DNA of 64,000 bases from the NCBI RefSeq assembly GCF_026212465.1, contig NC_080050.1, positions 33,686,130-33,750,129 of the forward strand, given 5' to 3'. The number at the start of each line of letters is the position of its first letter. The first letter of the stretch is position 1. Origin of the DNA: Amaranthus tricolor. Its lineage: Eukaryota > Streptophyta > Magnoliopsida > Caryophyllales > Amaranthaceae. The position numbers were made by a program, and so were the translations under genes. Below, one piece after another: positions 1 to 15,300 of this stretch. The notes beneath the pieces are model-generated. The model did no database searches, was not told the origin of the DNA, and saw only the letters and a program-made list of their open reading frames with translations.

Positions 1-3000
1 TTTCTAACCACTTCAACAGAATAATATATACCAAATAGTATTGTATGCCAAGTTTCGTGAAAAAAAAAACAACATTGAGCTACTTTATGCGCAAAAGTGC
101 ATAAGACACTTAAAAACCCATAAAATCGCAACTTAACACGTAATTTCTAGAATATGACTATGATTTTCAATTATAACCACTTCAACCCAAGAATATATAC
201 CAAATAGTGTTGTGTGCCAAATTTCGTGTAAAACAAACCAAGTTTGAGCTACTTTATGCGCGAAAGTGCCAAAAACACTTAAAACCTCATAAAATCGCAA
301 CTTAACACGTAATTTCTAAAATATGACTATGATATTTAATTCTAACCACTTCAACCCAAGAATATATACCAAATAGTGTTGTGTGCCAAATTTCGTGCAA
401 AACAAACCAAGTTTGAGCTACTTTATGCGCGAAAGTGTAAAAAAAGCTTAAGAACCCATAAAATCGCAACTTAACACGTAATTTCTAGCAGATGACTATT
501 ATTTTCAATTCAAACCACTTCAACACAATTATATATACCAAATAGTGTTGTGTGCCAAGTTTCGTGAAAACAAACCAAGTTTGAGCTACTTTATGCACGA
601 AAGTGCCAAAAAAAGCATAAAAACGCATAAAATTGCAACTTACCACGTAATTTCTAGCATATGAAAATGATTAACAATTCTAACCACTTCAACACATTAA
701 TATATACCAGTTGTATGCCAAGTTTCATGCAAAACAAACCAAGTTTGAGCTACTTTATGCGCAAAAGAGACAAAACACTAAAAAACCCATAAAATCGCAA
801 CTTAACACGTAATTTCTAGCATATGACTATTCTCTTCAATTCTAACCACTTCAACAGAATTATATATACCAAATAGTGTTGTATGCCAAGTTTCGTGCAA
901 AAGCCACAACTTTGAGCTACTTTATCCGCAAAAGTGCAAAAAAACACTTAAAAACCCATAAAATCGCAACTTAACACGTAATTTCTCGCATATGACTATG
1001 CTCTTCAATTCTAACCACTTCAACAGAATAATATATACCAAATAGTATTGTATGCCAAGTTTCGTGTAATAAAAACAATTTTGAGCTACTTTATGCGCAA
1101 AAGTGCCAAAAACACTTAAAAACCCATAAAATCGCAACTTAACACGTAATTTCTAGCATATGACTATGGTCTTCAATTCTTACCATTTCAACAGAATAAT
1201 GTATACCAAATAGTGTAGTATGCCAAGTTTCGGGCAAAAAAAAACAACTTTGAGCTACTTTATGCTCAAAAGTGCAAAAAAACACTTAAAAACTCATAAG
1301 ATCGAAACTTAACACGTAATTTCTAGCATATGACTATGATTTTCAATTCTAACCACTTCAACACAATAATATATAACAAATAGTGTTGTGTCCCATGTTT
1401 CGTGCAATACAAACCAAGTTTGAGCTACTTTATGCGCGAAAGTGCCAAAAACACTTAAAACCTCATAAAATCGCAACTTAACACTTTATTTCTTGCATAT
1501 GACTATGATTTTCAATTCTAACCACTTCAACCCAAGAATATAAACCAAAGAGTGTTGTGTGCCAAGTTTCGTGCAAAACAAAGGAAGTTTGAACTACTTT
1601 ATGCGCAAAAGTGCCAAAAACACTTAAAAACCCATAAAATCGCAACTTAACACGTAATTTCTAGCATATGACTATGATCTTCAATTCTAACCACTTCAAC
1701 AGAATAATATACACCAAATAGTGTTGTATGCCAAGTTTCGTGCAAAAAAAAAACTTTGAGCTACTTTTATGCGCAAAAGTGCATGAAACACTTAGAAACC
1801 CATAAAATCGCAACTTAACACGTAATTTCTAGCATATGACTATGATTTTCAATTCTAACCACTTCAACACAATAATATATAACAAACAGTGTTGTGTGCC
1901 AAGTTTCGTGCAAAACAAACCAAGTTTGAGCTACTTTATGCCCGAAAGTGCCAAAAACACTCAAAAACCCATAAAATCGCAACTTAACACGTAATTTCTA
2001 GCACATGACTATGGTCTTCAATTCTAACCACTTCAACAGAATAATATATACCAAATAGTGTAGTATGCCAAGTTTCGGGCAAAAAAAAACAACTTTGAGC
2101 TACTTTATGCGCAAAAGTGCAAAAAACACTTAAAAACCCATAAGATCGAAACTTAACACGTAATTTCTAGCATATGACTATGATTTTCAATTCTAACCAC
2201 TTCAACACAATAATATATAACAAATAGTGTTGTGTGCCACGTTTCGTGCAAAACAAACCAAGCTTGAGCTACTTTATGCGCGAAAGTGCCAAAAACACTT
2301 AAAACCTCATAAAATCGCAACTTAACACTTAATTTCTAGCATATGACTATGATTTTCAATTCAAACCACTTCAACCCAAGAATATATACAAAAGAGTGTT
2401 GTGTGCCAAGTTTCGTGCTAAACAAAGCAAGTTTGAGCTACTTTATGCGCAAAAGTGCCAAAAACACTTAAAAACCCATAAAATCGCAACTTAACACGTA
2501 ATTTCTAGCATATGACTATGATCTTGAATTCTAACCACTTCAACAGAATAATATATACCAAATAGTGTTGCATGCCAAGTTTCGTGCAAAAAAAACAACT
2601 TTGAGCTACTTTATGCGCAAAAGTGCATAAAACACTTAGAAACCCAAAAAATCGCAAGTTAACACGTAATTTCTAGCATATGACTATGATTTTAAATTCT
2701 AACCACTTCAACCCAAGAATATATACCAAATAGTGTTGTGTGCCAAATTTCGTGTAAAACAAACCAAGTTTGAGCTCCTTTATGCGCGAAAGTGCCAAAA
2801 ACACTTAAAACCTCATAAAATCGCAACTTAACACGTAATTTCTAAAATATGACTATGATATTTAATTCTAACCACTTCAACCCAAGAATATATACCAAAT
2901 AGTGTTGTGTGCCAAATTTCGTGCAAAACAAACCAAGTTTGAGCTACTTTATGCGCGAAAGTGTCAAAAAAGCTTAAGAACCCATAAAATCGCAACTTAA

Positions 3001-6000
3001 CACGTAATTTCTAGCATATGACTATTATTTTCAATTCAAAGCACTTCAACACAATTATATATACAAAATAGTGTTGTGTGCCAAGTTTCGTGCAAAACAA
3101 ACCAAGTTTGAGCTACTTTATGCACGAAAGTGCCAAAAAAAAGCATAAAAACGCATAAAATTGCAACTTACCACGTAATTTCTAGCATATGACTATGATT
3201 AACAATTCTAACCACTTCAACACATTAATATATACCAGTTGTATGCCAAGTTTCATGCAAAACAAACCAAGTTTGAGCTACTTTATGCGCAAAAGTGACA
3301 AAAACACTTAAAAACCTATAAAATCGCAACTTAACACGTAATTTCTAGCATATGACTATGCTCTTCAATTCTAACCACTTCAACAGAATAATATATACCA
3401 AATAGTGTTGTATGCCAAGTTTCATGCAAAAATAAACTTTGAGCAACTTTATGCACAAAAGTGTAAAAAACACTTAAAAACCCATAAAATCGCAACTTAA
3501 CACGTAATTTCTCGCATATGACTATGCTCTTCAATTCTAACCACTTCAACAAAATAATATATACCAAATAGTGTTGTATGCCAAGTTTCGTGCAAAAAAA
3601 ACAACTTTGAGCTACTTTATGTGCAAAAGTGCCGAAAACACTTAAAAACCCATAAAATCGCAACTTAACACGTAATTTATAGCATATGACTATGGTCTTC
3701 AATTCTAACCACTTCAACAGAATAATATATACCAAATAGTGTAGTATGCCAAGTTTCGCGCAAAAAAAAACAACTTTGAGCTACTTTATGCGCAAAAATG
3801 CAAAAAACACTTAAAAACTCATAAGATCGAAACTTAACACGTAATTTCTAGCATATGACTATGATTTTAAATTCTAACCACTTCAACACAATAATATATA
3901 ACAAATAGTGTTGTGTGCCATGTTTCGTGCAAAACAAACCAAGTTTGAGCTACTTTATGCGCGAAAGTGCCAAAAAAACGTAAAACCTCATAAAATCGCA
4001 ACTTAACACTTTATTTCTAGCATATGACTATGATTTTCAATTCTAACCAGTTCAACCCAAGAATATATACCAAAGAGTGTTGTGTGCCAAGTTTCGTGCA
4101 AAACAAAGAAAGTTTGAGGTACTTTATGCGCAAAAGTGCCAAAAACACTTAAAAACCCATAAAATCGCAACTTAACACGTAATTTCTAGCACATGACTAT
4201 GGTCTTCAAATCTAACCACTTCAACAGAATAATATATACCAAATAGTGTAGTATGCCAAGTTTCGGGCAAAAAAAACAACTTTGAGCTACTTTATGCGCA
4301 AAAGTGCAAAAAACACTTAAAAACCCACAAGATCGAAACTTAACACGTAATTTCTATCATATGACTATGATTTTCAATTCTAACCACTTCAACACAATAA
4401 TATATAACAAATAGTGTTGTGTGCCATGTTTCATGCAAAACAAACCAAGTTTGAGCTACTTTATGCGCGAAAGTGCCAAAAACACTTAAAACCTCAAAAA
4501 ATCGCAACTTAACACGTAATTTCTAGCATATGACTATGATTTTCAATTCTAACCACTTCAACCCAAGAATATATACCAAATAGTGTTGTGTGCCAAATTT
4601 CGTGCAAAACAAACCAAGTTTGAGCTACTTTATGCGCGAAAGTGTAAAAAAAGCTTAAGAACCCATAAAATCGCAACTTAACACGTAATTTCTAGCAGAT
4701 GACTATTATTTTCAATTCAAGCCACTTCAACACAATTATATATACCAAATAGTGTTGTGTGCCAAGTTTCGTGAAAACAAACCAAGTTTGAGCTACTTTA
4801 TGCACGAAAGTGCCAAAAAAAGCATAAAAACGCATAAAATTGCAACTTACCACGTAATTTCTAGCATATGAAAATGATTAACAATTCTAACCACTTCAAC
4901 ACATTAATATATACCAGTTGTATGCCAAGTTTCATGCAAAACAAACCAAGTTTGAGCTACTTTATGCGCAAAAGTGACAAAACACTTAAAAACCCATAAA
5001 ATCGCAACTTAACACGTAATTTCTAGCATATGACTATTCTCTTTAATTCTAACCACTTCAACAGAATTATATATACCAAATAGTGTTGTATGCCAAGTTT
5101 CGTGCAAAAGCCACAACTTTGAGCTACTTTATCCGCAAAAGTGCAAAAAACACTTAAAAACCCATAAAATCGCAACTTAACACGTAATTTCTCGCATATG
5201 ACTATGCTCTTCAATTCTAACCACTTCAAGAGAATAATATATACCAAATAGTGTTGTATGCCAAGTTTCGTGTAATAAAAACAATTTTGAGCTACTTTAT
5301 GCGCAAAAGTGCCAAAAACACTTAAAAACCCATAAAATCGCAACTTAACACGTAATTTCTAGCATATGACTATGGTCTTCAATTCTTACCACTTCAACAG
5401 AATAATGTATACCAAATAGTGTAGTATGCCAAGTTTCGGGCAAAAAAAAACAACTTTGAGCTACTTTATGCTCAAAAGTGCAAAAAACACTTAAAAACTC
5501 ATAAGATCGAAACTTAACACGTAATTTCTAGCATATGACTATGATTTTCAATTCTAACTACTTCAACACAATAATATATAACAAATAGTGTTGTGTCCCA
5601 TGTTTCGTGCAATACAAACCAAGTTTGAGCTACTTTATGCGCGAAAGTGCCAAAAACACTTAAAACCTCATAAAATCGCAACTTAACACTTTATTTCTAG
5701 CATATGACTATGATTTTCAATTCTAACCACTTCAACCCAAGAATATAAACCAAAGAGTGTTGTGTGCCAAGTTTCGTGCAAAACAAAGGAAGTTTGAACT
5801 ACTTTATGCGCAAAAGTGCCAAAAACACTTAAAAACCCATAAAATCGCAACTTAACACGTAATTTCTAGCATATGACTATGATCTTCAATTCTAACCACT
5901 TCAACAGAATAATATACACCAAATAGTGTTGTATGCCAAGTTTCGTGCAAAAAAAAAACTTTGAGCTACTTTTATGCGCAAAAGTGAATGAAACACTTAG

Positions 6001-9000
6001 AAACCCATAAAATCGCAACTTAACACGTAATTTCTAGCATATGACTATGATTTTCAATTCTAACCACTTCAACACAATAATATATAACAAACAGTGTTGT
6101 GTGCCAAGTTTCGTGCAAAACAAACCAAGTTTGAGCTACTTTATGCCCGAAAGTGCCAAAAACACTCAAAAACCCATAAAATCGCAACTTAACACGTAAT
6201 TTCTAGCACATGACTATGGTCTTCAATTCTAACCACTTCAACAGAATAATATATACCAAATAGTGTAGTATGCCAAGTTTCGGGCAAAAAAAACAACTTT
6301 GAGCTACTTTATGCGCAAAAGTGCAAAAAAACACTTAAAAACCCATAAGATCGAAACTTAACACGTAATTTCTAGCATATGACTATGATTTTCAATTCTA
6401 ACCACTTCAACACAATAATATATAACAAATAGTGTTGTGTGCCACGTTTCGTGCAAAACAAACCAAGCTTGAGCTACTTTATGCGCGAAAGTGCCAAAAA
6501 CACTTAAAACCTCATAAAATCGCAACTTAACACTTAATTTCTAGCATATGACTATGATTTTCAATTCAAACCACTTCAACCCAAGAATATATACAAAAGA
6601 GTGTTGTGTGCCAAGTTTCGTGCAAAACAAAGCAAGTTTGAGCTACTTTATGCGCAAAAGTGCCAAAAACACTTAAAAACCCATAAAATCGCAACTTAAC
6701 ACGTAATTTCTAGCATATGACTATGATCTTGAATTCTAACCACTTCAACAGAATAATATATACCAAATAGTGTTGCATGCCAAGTTTCGTGCAAAAAAAA
6801 CAACTTTGAGCTACTTTATGCGCAAAAGTGCATAAAACACTTAGAAACCCAAAAAATCGCAAGTTAACACGTAATTTCTAGCATATGACTATGATTTTAA
6901 ATTCTAACCACTTCAACCCAAGAATATATACCAAATAGTGTTGTGTGCCAAATTTCGTGTAAAACAAACCAAGTTTGAGCTACTTTATGCGCGAAAGTGC
7001 CAAAAACACTTAAAACCTCATAAAATCGCAACTTAACACGTAATTTCTAAAATATGACTATGATATTTAATTCTAACCACTTCAACCCAAGAATATATAC
7101 CAAATAGTGTTGTGTGCCAAATTTCGTGCAAAACAAACCAAGTTTGAGCTACTTTATGCGCGAAAGTGTCAAAAAAGCTTAAGAACCCATAAAATCGCAA
7201 CTTAACACGTAATTTCTAGCATATGACTATTATTTTCAATTCAAAGCACTTCAACACAATTATATATACAAAATAGTGTTGTGTGCCAAGTTTCGTGCAA
7301 AACAAAACAAGTTTGAGCTACTTTATGCACGAAAGTGCCAAAAAAAAGCATAAAAACGCATAAAATTGCAACTTACCACGTAATTTCTAGCATATGACTA
7401 TGATTAACAATTCTAACCACTTAAACACATTAATATATACCAGTTGTATGCCAAGTTTCATGCAAAACAAACCAAGTTTGAGCTACTTTATGCGCAAAAG
7501 TGACAAAAACACTTAAAAACCTATAAAATCGCAACTTAACACGTAATTTCTAGCATATGACTATGCTCTTCAATTCTAACCACTTCAACAGAATAATATA
7601 TACCAAATAGTGTTGTATGCCAAGTTTCATGCAAAAATAAACTTTGAGCAACTTTATGCACAAAAGTGCAAAAAACACTTAAAAACCCATAAAATCGCAA
7701 CTTAACACGTAATTTCTCGCATATGACTATGCTCTTCAATTCTAACCACTTCAACAAAATAATATATACCAAATAGTGTTGTATGCCAAGTTTCGTGCAA
7801 AAAAAACAACTTTGAGCTACTTTATGTGCAAAAGTGCCAAAAACACTTAAAAACCCATAAAATCGCAACTTAACACGTAATTTATAGCATATGACTATGG
7901 TCTTCAATTCTAACCACTTCAACAGAATAATATATACCAAATAGTGTAGTATGCCAAGTTTCGCGCAAAAAAAACAACTTTGAGCTACTTTATGCGCAAA
8001 AATGCAAAAAACACTTAAAAACTCATAAGATCGAAACTTAACACGTAATTTCTAGCATATGACTATGATTTTAAATTATAACCACTTCAACACAATAATA
8101 TATAACAAATAGTGTTGTGTGCCATGTTTCGTGCAAAACAAACCAAGTTTGAGCTACTTTATGCGCGAAAGTGCCAAAAAAAACGTAAAACCTCATAAAA
8201 TCGCAACTTAACACTTTATTTCTAGCATATGACTATGATTTTCAATTCTAACCAGTTCAACCCAAGAATATATACCAAAGAGTGTTGTGTGCCAAGTTTC
8301 GTGCAAAACAAAGCAAGTTTGAGCTACTTTATGCGCAAAAGTGCCAAAAACACTTAAAAACCCATAAAATCGCAACTTAACACGTAATTTCTAGCACATG
8401 ACTATGGTCTTCAAATCTAACCACTTCAACAGAATAATATATACCAAATAGTGTAGTATGCCAAGTTTCGGGCAAAAAAAACAACTTTGAGCTACTTTAT
8501 GCGCAAAAGTGCAAAAAACACTTAAAAACCCACAAGATCGAAACTTAACACGTAATTTCTATCATATGACTATGATTTTCAATTCTAACCACTTCAACAC
8601 AATAATATATAACAAATAGTGTTGTGTGCCATGTTTCATGCAAAACAAACCAAGTTTGAGCTACTTTATGCGCGAAAGTGCCAAAAACACTTAAAACCTC
8701 AAAAAATCGCAACTTAACACGTAATTTCTAGCATATGACTATGATTTTCAATTCTAACCATTTCAACCCAAGAATATATACCAAATAGTGTTGTGTGCCA
8801 AATTTCGTGCAAAACAAACCAAGTTTGAGCTACTTTATGCGCGAAAGTGTAAAAAAAGCTTAAGAACCCATAAAATCGCAACTTAACACGTAATTTCTAG
8901 CAGATGACTATTATTTTCAATTCAAACCACTTCAACACAATTATATATACCAAATAGTGTTGTGTGCAAGGTTTCGTGAAAACAAACCAAGTTTGAGCTA

Positions 9001-12000
9001 CTTTATGCACGAAAGTGCCAAAAAAAGCATAAAAACGCATAAAATTGCAACTTACCACGTAATTTCTAGCATATGAAAATGATTAACAATTCTAACCACT
9101 TCAACACATTAATATATACCAGTTGTATGCCAAGTTTCATGCAAAACAAACCAAGTTTGAGCTACTTTATGCGCCAAAGTGACAAAACACTTAAAAACCC
9201 ATAAAATCGCAACTTAACACGTAATTTCTAGCATATGACTATTCTCTTTAATTCTAACCACTTCAACAGAATTATATATACCAAATAGTGTTGTATGCCA
9301 AGTTTCGTGCAAAAGCCACAACTTTGAGCTACTTTATCCGCAAAAGTGCAAAAAACACTTAAAAACCCATAAAATCGCAACTTAACACGTAATTTCTCGC
9401 ATATGACTATGCTCTTCAATTCTAACCACTTCAAGAGAATAATATATACCAAATAGTGTTGTATGCCAAGTTTCGTGTAATAAAAACAATTTTGAGCTAC
9501 TTTATGCGCAAAAGTGCCAAAAACACTTAAAAACCCATAAAATCGCAACTTAACACGTAATTTCTAGCATATGACTATGGTCTTCAATTCTTACCACTTC
9601 AACAGAATAATGTATACCAAATAGTGTAGTATGCCAAGTTTCGGGCAAAAAAAAACAACTTTGAGCTACTTTATGCTCAAAAGTGCAAAAAACACTTAAA
9701 AACTCATAAGATCGAAACTTAACACGTAATTTCTAGCATATGACTATGATTTTCAATTCTAACTACTTCAACACAATAAAATATAACAAATAGTGTTGTG
9801 TCCCATGTTTCGTGCAATACAAACCAAGTTTGAGCTACTTTATGCGCGAAAGTGCCAAAAACACTTAAAACCTCATAAAATCGCAACTTAACACTTTATT
9901 TCTAGCATATGACTATGATTTTCAATTCTAACCACTTCAACCCAAGAATATAAACCAAAGAGTGTTGTGTGCCAAGTTTCGTGCAAAACAAAGGAAGTTT
10001 GAACTACTTTATGCGCAAAAGTGCCAAAAACACTTAAAAACCCATAAAATCGCAACTTAACACGTAATTTCTAGCATATGACTATGATCTTCAATTCTAA
10101 CCACTTCAACAGAATAATATATACCAAATAGTGTAGTATGCCAAGTTTCGGGCAAAAAAAACAACTTTGAGCTACTTTATGCGCAAAAGTGCAAAAAACA
10201 CTTAAAAACCCATAAGATCGAAACTTAACACGTAATTTCTAGCATATGACTATGATTTTCAATTCTAACCACTTCAACACAATAATATATAACAAATAGT
10301 GTTGTGTGCCACGTTTCGTGCAAAACAAACCAAGCTTGAGCTACTTTATGCGCGACAGTGCCAAAAACACTTAAAACCTCATAAAATCGCAACTTAACAC
10401 TTAATTTCTAGCATATGACTATGATTTTCAATTCAAACCACTTCAACCCAAGAATATATACAAAAGAGTGTTGTGTGCCAAGTTTCGTGCAAAACAAAGC
10501 AAGTTTGAGCTACTTTATGCGCAAAAGTGCCAAAAACACTTAAAAACCCATAAAATCGCAACTTAACACGTAATTTCTAGCATATGACTATGATCTTGAA
10601 TTCTAACCACTTCAACAGAATAATATATACCAAATAGTGTTGCATGCCAAGTTTCGTGCAAAAAAAAACAACTTTGAGCTACTTTATGCGCAAAAGTGCA
10701 TAAAACACTTAGAAACCCAAAAAATCGCAAGTTAACACGTAATTTCTAGCATATGACTATGATTTTAAATTCTAACCACTTCAACCCAAGAATATATACC
10801 AAATAGTGTTGTGTGCCAAATTTCGTGTAAAACAAACCAAGTTTGAGCTACTTTATGCGCGAAAGTGCCAAAAACACTTAAAACCTCATAAAATCGCAAC
10901 TTAACACGTAATTTCTAAAATATGACTATGATATTTAATTCTAACCACTTCAACCCAAGAATATATACCAAATAGTGTTGTGTGCCAAATTTCGTGCAAA
11001 ACAAACCAAGTTTGAGCTACTTTATGCGCGAAAGTGTCAAAAAAGCTTAAGAACCCATAAAATCGCAACTTAACACGTAATTTCTAGCATATGACTATTA
11101 TTTTCAATTCAAAGCACTTCAACACAATTATATATACAAAATAGTGTTGTGTGCCAAGTTTCGTGCAAAACAAACCAAGTTTGAGCTACTTTATGCACGA
11201 AAGTGCCAAAAAAAGCATAAAAAACGCATAAAATTGTAACTTACCACGTAATTTCTAGCATATGACTATGATTAACAATTCTAACCACTTCAACACATTA
11301 ATATATACCAGTTGTATGCCAAGTTTCATGCAAAACAAACCAAGTTTGAGCTACTTTATGCGCAAAAGTGACAAAAACACTTAAAAACCTATAAAATCGC
11401 AACTTAACACGTAATTTCTAGCATATGACTATGCTCTTCAATTCTAACCACTTCAACAGAATAATATATACCAAATAGTGTTGTATGCCAAGTTTCATGC
11501 AAAAATAAACTTTGAGCAACTTTATGCACAAAAGTGCAAAAAACACTTAAAAACCCATAAAATCGCAACTTAACACGTAATTTCTCGCATATGACTATGC
11601 TCTTCAATTCTAACCACTTCAACAAAATAATATATACCAAATAGTGTTGTATGCCAAGTTTCGTGCAAAAAAAAACAACTTTGAGCTACTTTATGTGCAA
11701 AAGTGCCAAAAACACTTAAAAACCCATAAAATCGCAACTTAACACGTAATTTATAGCATATGACTATGGTCTTCAATTCTAACCACTTCAACAGAATAAT
11801 ATATACCAAATAGTGTAGTATGCCAAGTTTCGCGCAAAAAAAAACAACTTTGAGCTACTTTATGCGCAAAAATGCAAAAAACACTTAAAAACTCATAAGA
11901 TCGAAACTTAACACGTAATTTCTAGCATATGACTATGATTTTAAATTCTAACCACTTCAACACAATAATATATAACAAATAGTGTTGTGTGCCATGTTTC

Positions 12001-12370
12001 GTGCAAAACAAACCAAGTTTGAGCTACTTTATGCGCGAAAGTGCCAAAAAAACGTAAAACCCTCATAAATCGCAACTTAACACTTTATTTCTAGCATATG
12101 ACTATGATTTTCAATTCTAACCAGTTCAACCCAAGAATATATACCAAGAGTGTTGTGTGCCAAGTTTCGTGCAAAACAAAGCAAGTTTGAGCTACTTTAT
12201 GCGCAAAAGTGCCAAAAACACTTAAAAACCCATAAAATCGCAACTTAACACGTAATTTCTAGCACATGACTATGGTCTTCAAATCTAACCACTTCAACAG
12301 AATAATATATACCAAATAGTGTAGTATGCCAAGTTTCGGGCAAAAAAAACAACTTTGAGCTACTTTATGC
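1..12370. repeat. 25-monomer higher-order repeat, ~4205 bp unit
   Basis: The diagnostic variant 'ctagcagatgactatt' occurs at about 489, 4696 and 8901, so the unit is 4205-4207 bp, or 25 monomers. Other markers repeat with the same spacing, for example the block starting at 3331 recurs at 7536. Copies look nearly identical by eye, including rare variants such as 'tttctcgcatatg' and 'aagccacaac', which indicates recent homogenisation. Within the unit a block near 3015 resembles the block near 4696 (offset 1681 bp, 10 monomers), so the 25-mer itself contains an older 10-monomer duplication. The third copy lacks two monomers near 10110 and is cut off near 12370, where a 6-mer pattern starts. The first ~330 bp are out of register with this unit. 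Confidence 0.9.
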
Positions 12371-15300
12371 GTAAAGTGCATAAAACACTTAGAAAACCCA
12401 TAAATCGCAACTTAACACGTAATTTCTAGCATATGACTATGATTTTAAATTCTAACCACTTCAACACAATAATATATAACAAATAGTGTTGTGTGCCAAG
12501 TTTCGTGCAAAACAAACCAAGTTTGAGCTACATTATGCGCGAAAGTGCCAAAAACACTTAAAACCTTATAAAATCGCAACTTAACATGTAATATCTAACA
12601 TATGACTATGATTTTCAATTCTAACCACTTCAACCCAAGAATATATAGCAAATAGTGTTGTGTGCCAAATTTCGTGCAAAACAAACCAAGTTTGAGCTAC
12701 TTTATGCCCGAAAGTGCCAAAAATACTTAAAAACCCATAAAATCGCAACTTAACACGTAATTTCTAGCACATGACTATGGTCTTCAAATCTAACCACTTC
12801 AACAGAATAATATATACCAAATAGTGTAGTATGCCAAGTTTCGGGCAAAAAAAACAACTTTGAGCTACTTTATGCGCAAAAGTGCAAAAAACACTTAAAA
12901 ACCCATAAGATCGAAACTTAACACGTAATTTCTATCATATGACTATGATTTTCAATTCTAACCACTTCAACATAATAATATATAACAAATAGTGTTGTGT
13001 GCCATGTTTCGTGCAAAACAAACCAAGTTTGAACTACTTTATGCGCGAAAGTGCCAAAAACACGTAAAACCTCATAAAATCGCAACTTAACACTTTATTT
13101 CTAGCATATGACTATGATTTTCAATTCTAACCAGTTCAACCCAAGAATATATACCAAAGAGTGTTGTGTGCCAAGTTTCGTGCAAAACAAAGCAAGTTTG
13201 AGCTACTTTATGCGCAAAAGTGCCAAAAACACTTAAAAACCCATAAAATCGCAACTTAACACGTATTTCTAGCACATGACTATGGTCTTCAAATCTAACC
13301 ACTTCAACAGAATAATATATACCAATAGTGTAGTATGCCAAGTTTCGGGCAAAAAAAAACAACTTTGAGCTACTTTATGCGTAAAGTGCATAAAACACTT
13401 AGAAACCCATAAAATCGCAACTTAACACGTAATTTCTAGCATATGACTATGATTTTAAATTCTAACCACTTCAACACAATAATATATAACAAATAGTGTT
13501 GTGTGCCAAGTTTCGTGCAAAACAAACCAAGTTTGAGCTACATTATGCGCGAAAGTGCCAAAAACACTTAAAACCTTATAAAATCGCAACTTAACATGTA
13601 ATATCTAACATATGACTATGATTTTCAATTCTAACCACTTCAACCCAAGAATATATAGCAAATAGTGTTGTGTGCCAAATTTCGTGCAAAACAAACCAAG
13701 TTTGAGCTACTTTATGCCCGAAAGTGCCAAAAATACTTAAAAACCCATAAAATCGCAACTTAACACGTATTTCTAGCACATGACTATGGTCTTCAAATCT
13801 AACCACTTCAACAGAATAATATATACCAAATAGTGTAGTATGCCAAGTTTCGGGCAAAAAAAACAACTTTGAGCTACTTTATGCGTAAAAGTGCAAAAAA
13901 CACTTAAAAACCCATAAGATCGAAACTTAACACGTAATTTCTATCATATGACTATGATTTTCAATTCTAACCACTTCAACATAATAATATATAACAAATA
14001 GTGTTGTGTGCCATGTTTCGTGCAAAACAAACCAAGTTTGAACTACTTTATGCGCGAAAGTGCCAAAAACACTTAAAACCTCATAAAATCGCAACTTAGC
14101 ACTTAAGTTCTAGCATATGACTATGATTTTCAATTTTAACCACTTCAACCCAAGAATATATACCAAAGAGTGTTGTGTGCCAAGTTTCGTGCAAAACAAA
14201 GCAAGTTTGAGCTACTTTATAAGCAAAAGTGCCAAAAACACTTAAAAACCCATAAAATCGCAACTTAACACGTAATTTCTAGCATATGACTATGATCTTC
14301 AATTCTAACCACTTCAACAGAATAATATATACCAAATAGTGTTGTATGCCAAGTTTCGTGCAAAAAAAAACAACTTTGAGCTACTTTATGCGTAAAGTGC
14401 ATAAAACACTTAGAAACCCATAAAATCGCAACTTAACACGTAATTTCTAGCATATGACTATGATTTTAAATTCTAACCACTTCAACACAATAATATATAA
14501 CAAATAGTGTTGTGTGCCAAGTTTCGTGCAAAACAAACCAAGTTTGAGCTACATTATGCGCGAAAGTGCCAAAAACACTTACAACCTCATAAAATCGCAA
14601 CTTAACATGTAATATCTAGCATATGACTATGATTTTCAATTCTAACCACTTCAACCCAAGAATATATAGCAAATAGTTTTCTGTGCCAAATTTCGTGCAA
14701 AACAAACCAAGTTTGAGCTACTTTATGCCCGAAAGTGCCAAAAACACTAAAAAAACCCATAAAATCGCAACTTAACACGTAATTTCTAGCATATGACTAT
14801 GGTCTTCAATTCTAACCACTTCAACAGAATAATATATACCAAATAATGTAGTATGCCAAGTTTCGGGCAAAAAAAAACAACTTTGAGCTACTTTATGCGC
14901 AAAAGTGCAAAAAACACTAAAAAACCCATAAGATCGAAACTTAACACGTAATTTCTAGCATATGACTATGATTTTCAATTCTAACCACTTCAACACAATA
15001 ATATATAACAAATAGTGTTGTGTGCCATGTTTCGTGCAAAACAAACCACGCTTGAGCTACTTTATGCGCGAAAGTGCCAAAAACACTTAAAACCTCATAA
15101 AATCGCAACTTAACACTTAAGTTCTAGCATATGACTATGATTTTCAATTCTAACCACTTCAACCCACGAATATATACCAAAGAGTGTTGTGTGCCATGTT
15201 TCGTGCAAAACAAAGCAAGTTTGAGCTACTTTATGCGCAAAAGTGCCAAAAACACTTAAAAACCCATAAAATCGCAACTTAACACGTAATTTCTAGCATA

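Noticed and set aside
922..13866. Reverse-strand ORFs of 71-134 codons in the left satellite array as genes
   Set aside because: They repeat with the monomer, differ only as the satellite differs, and end wherever a monomer carries an indel. No initiation context or domain.
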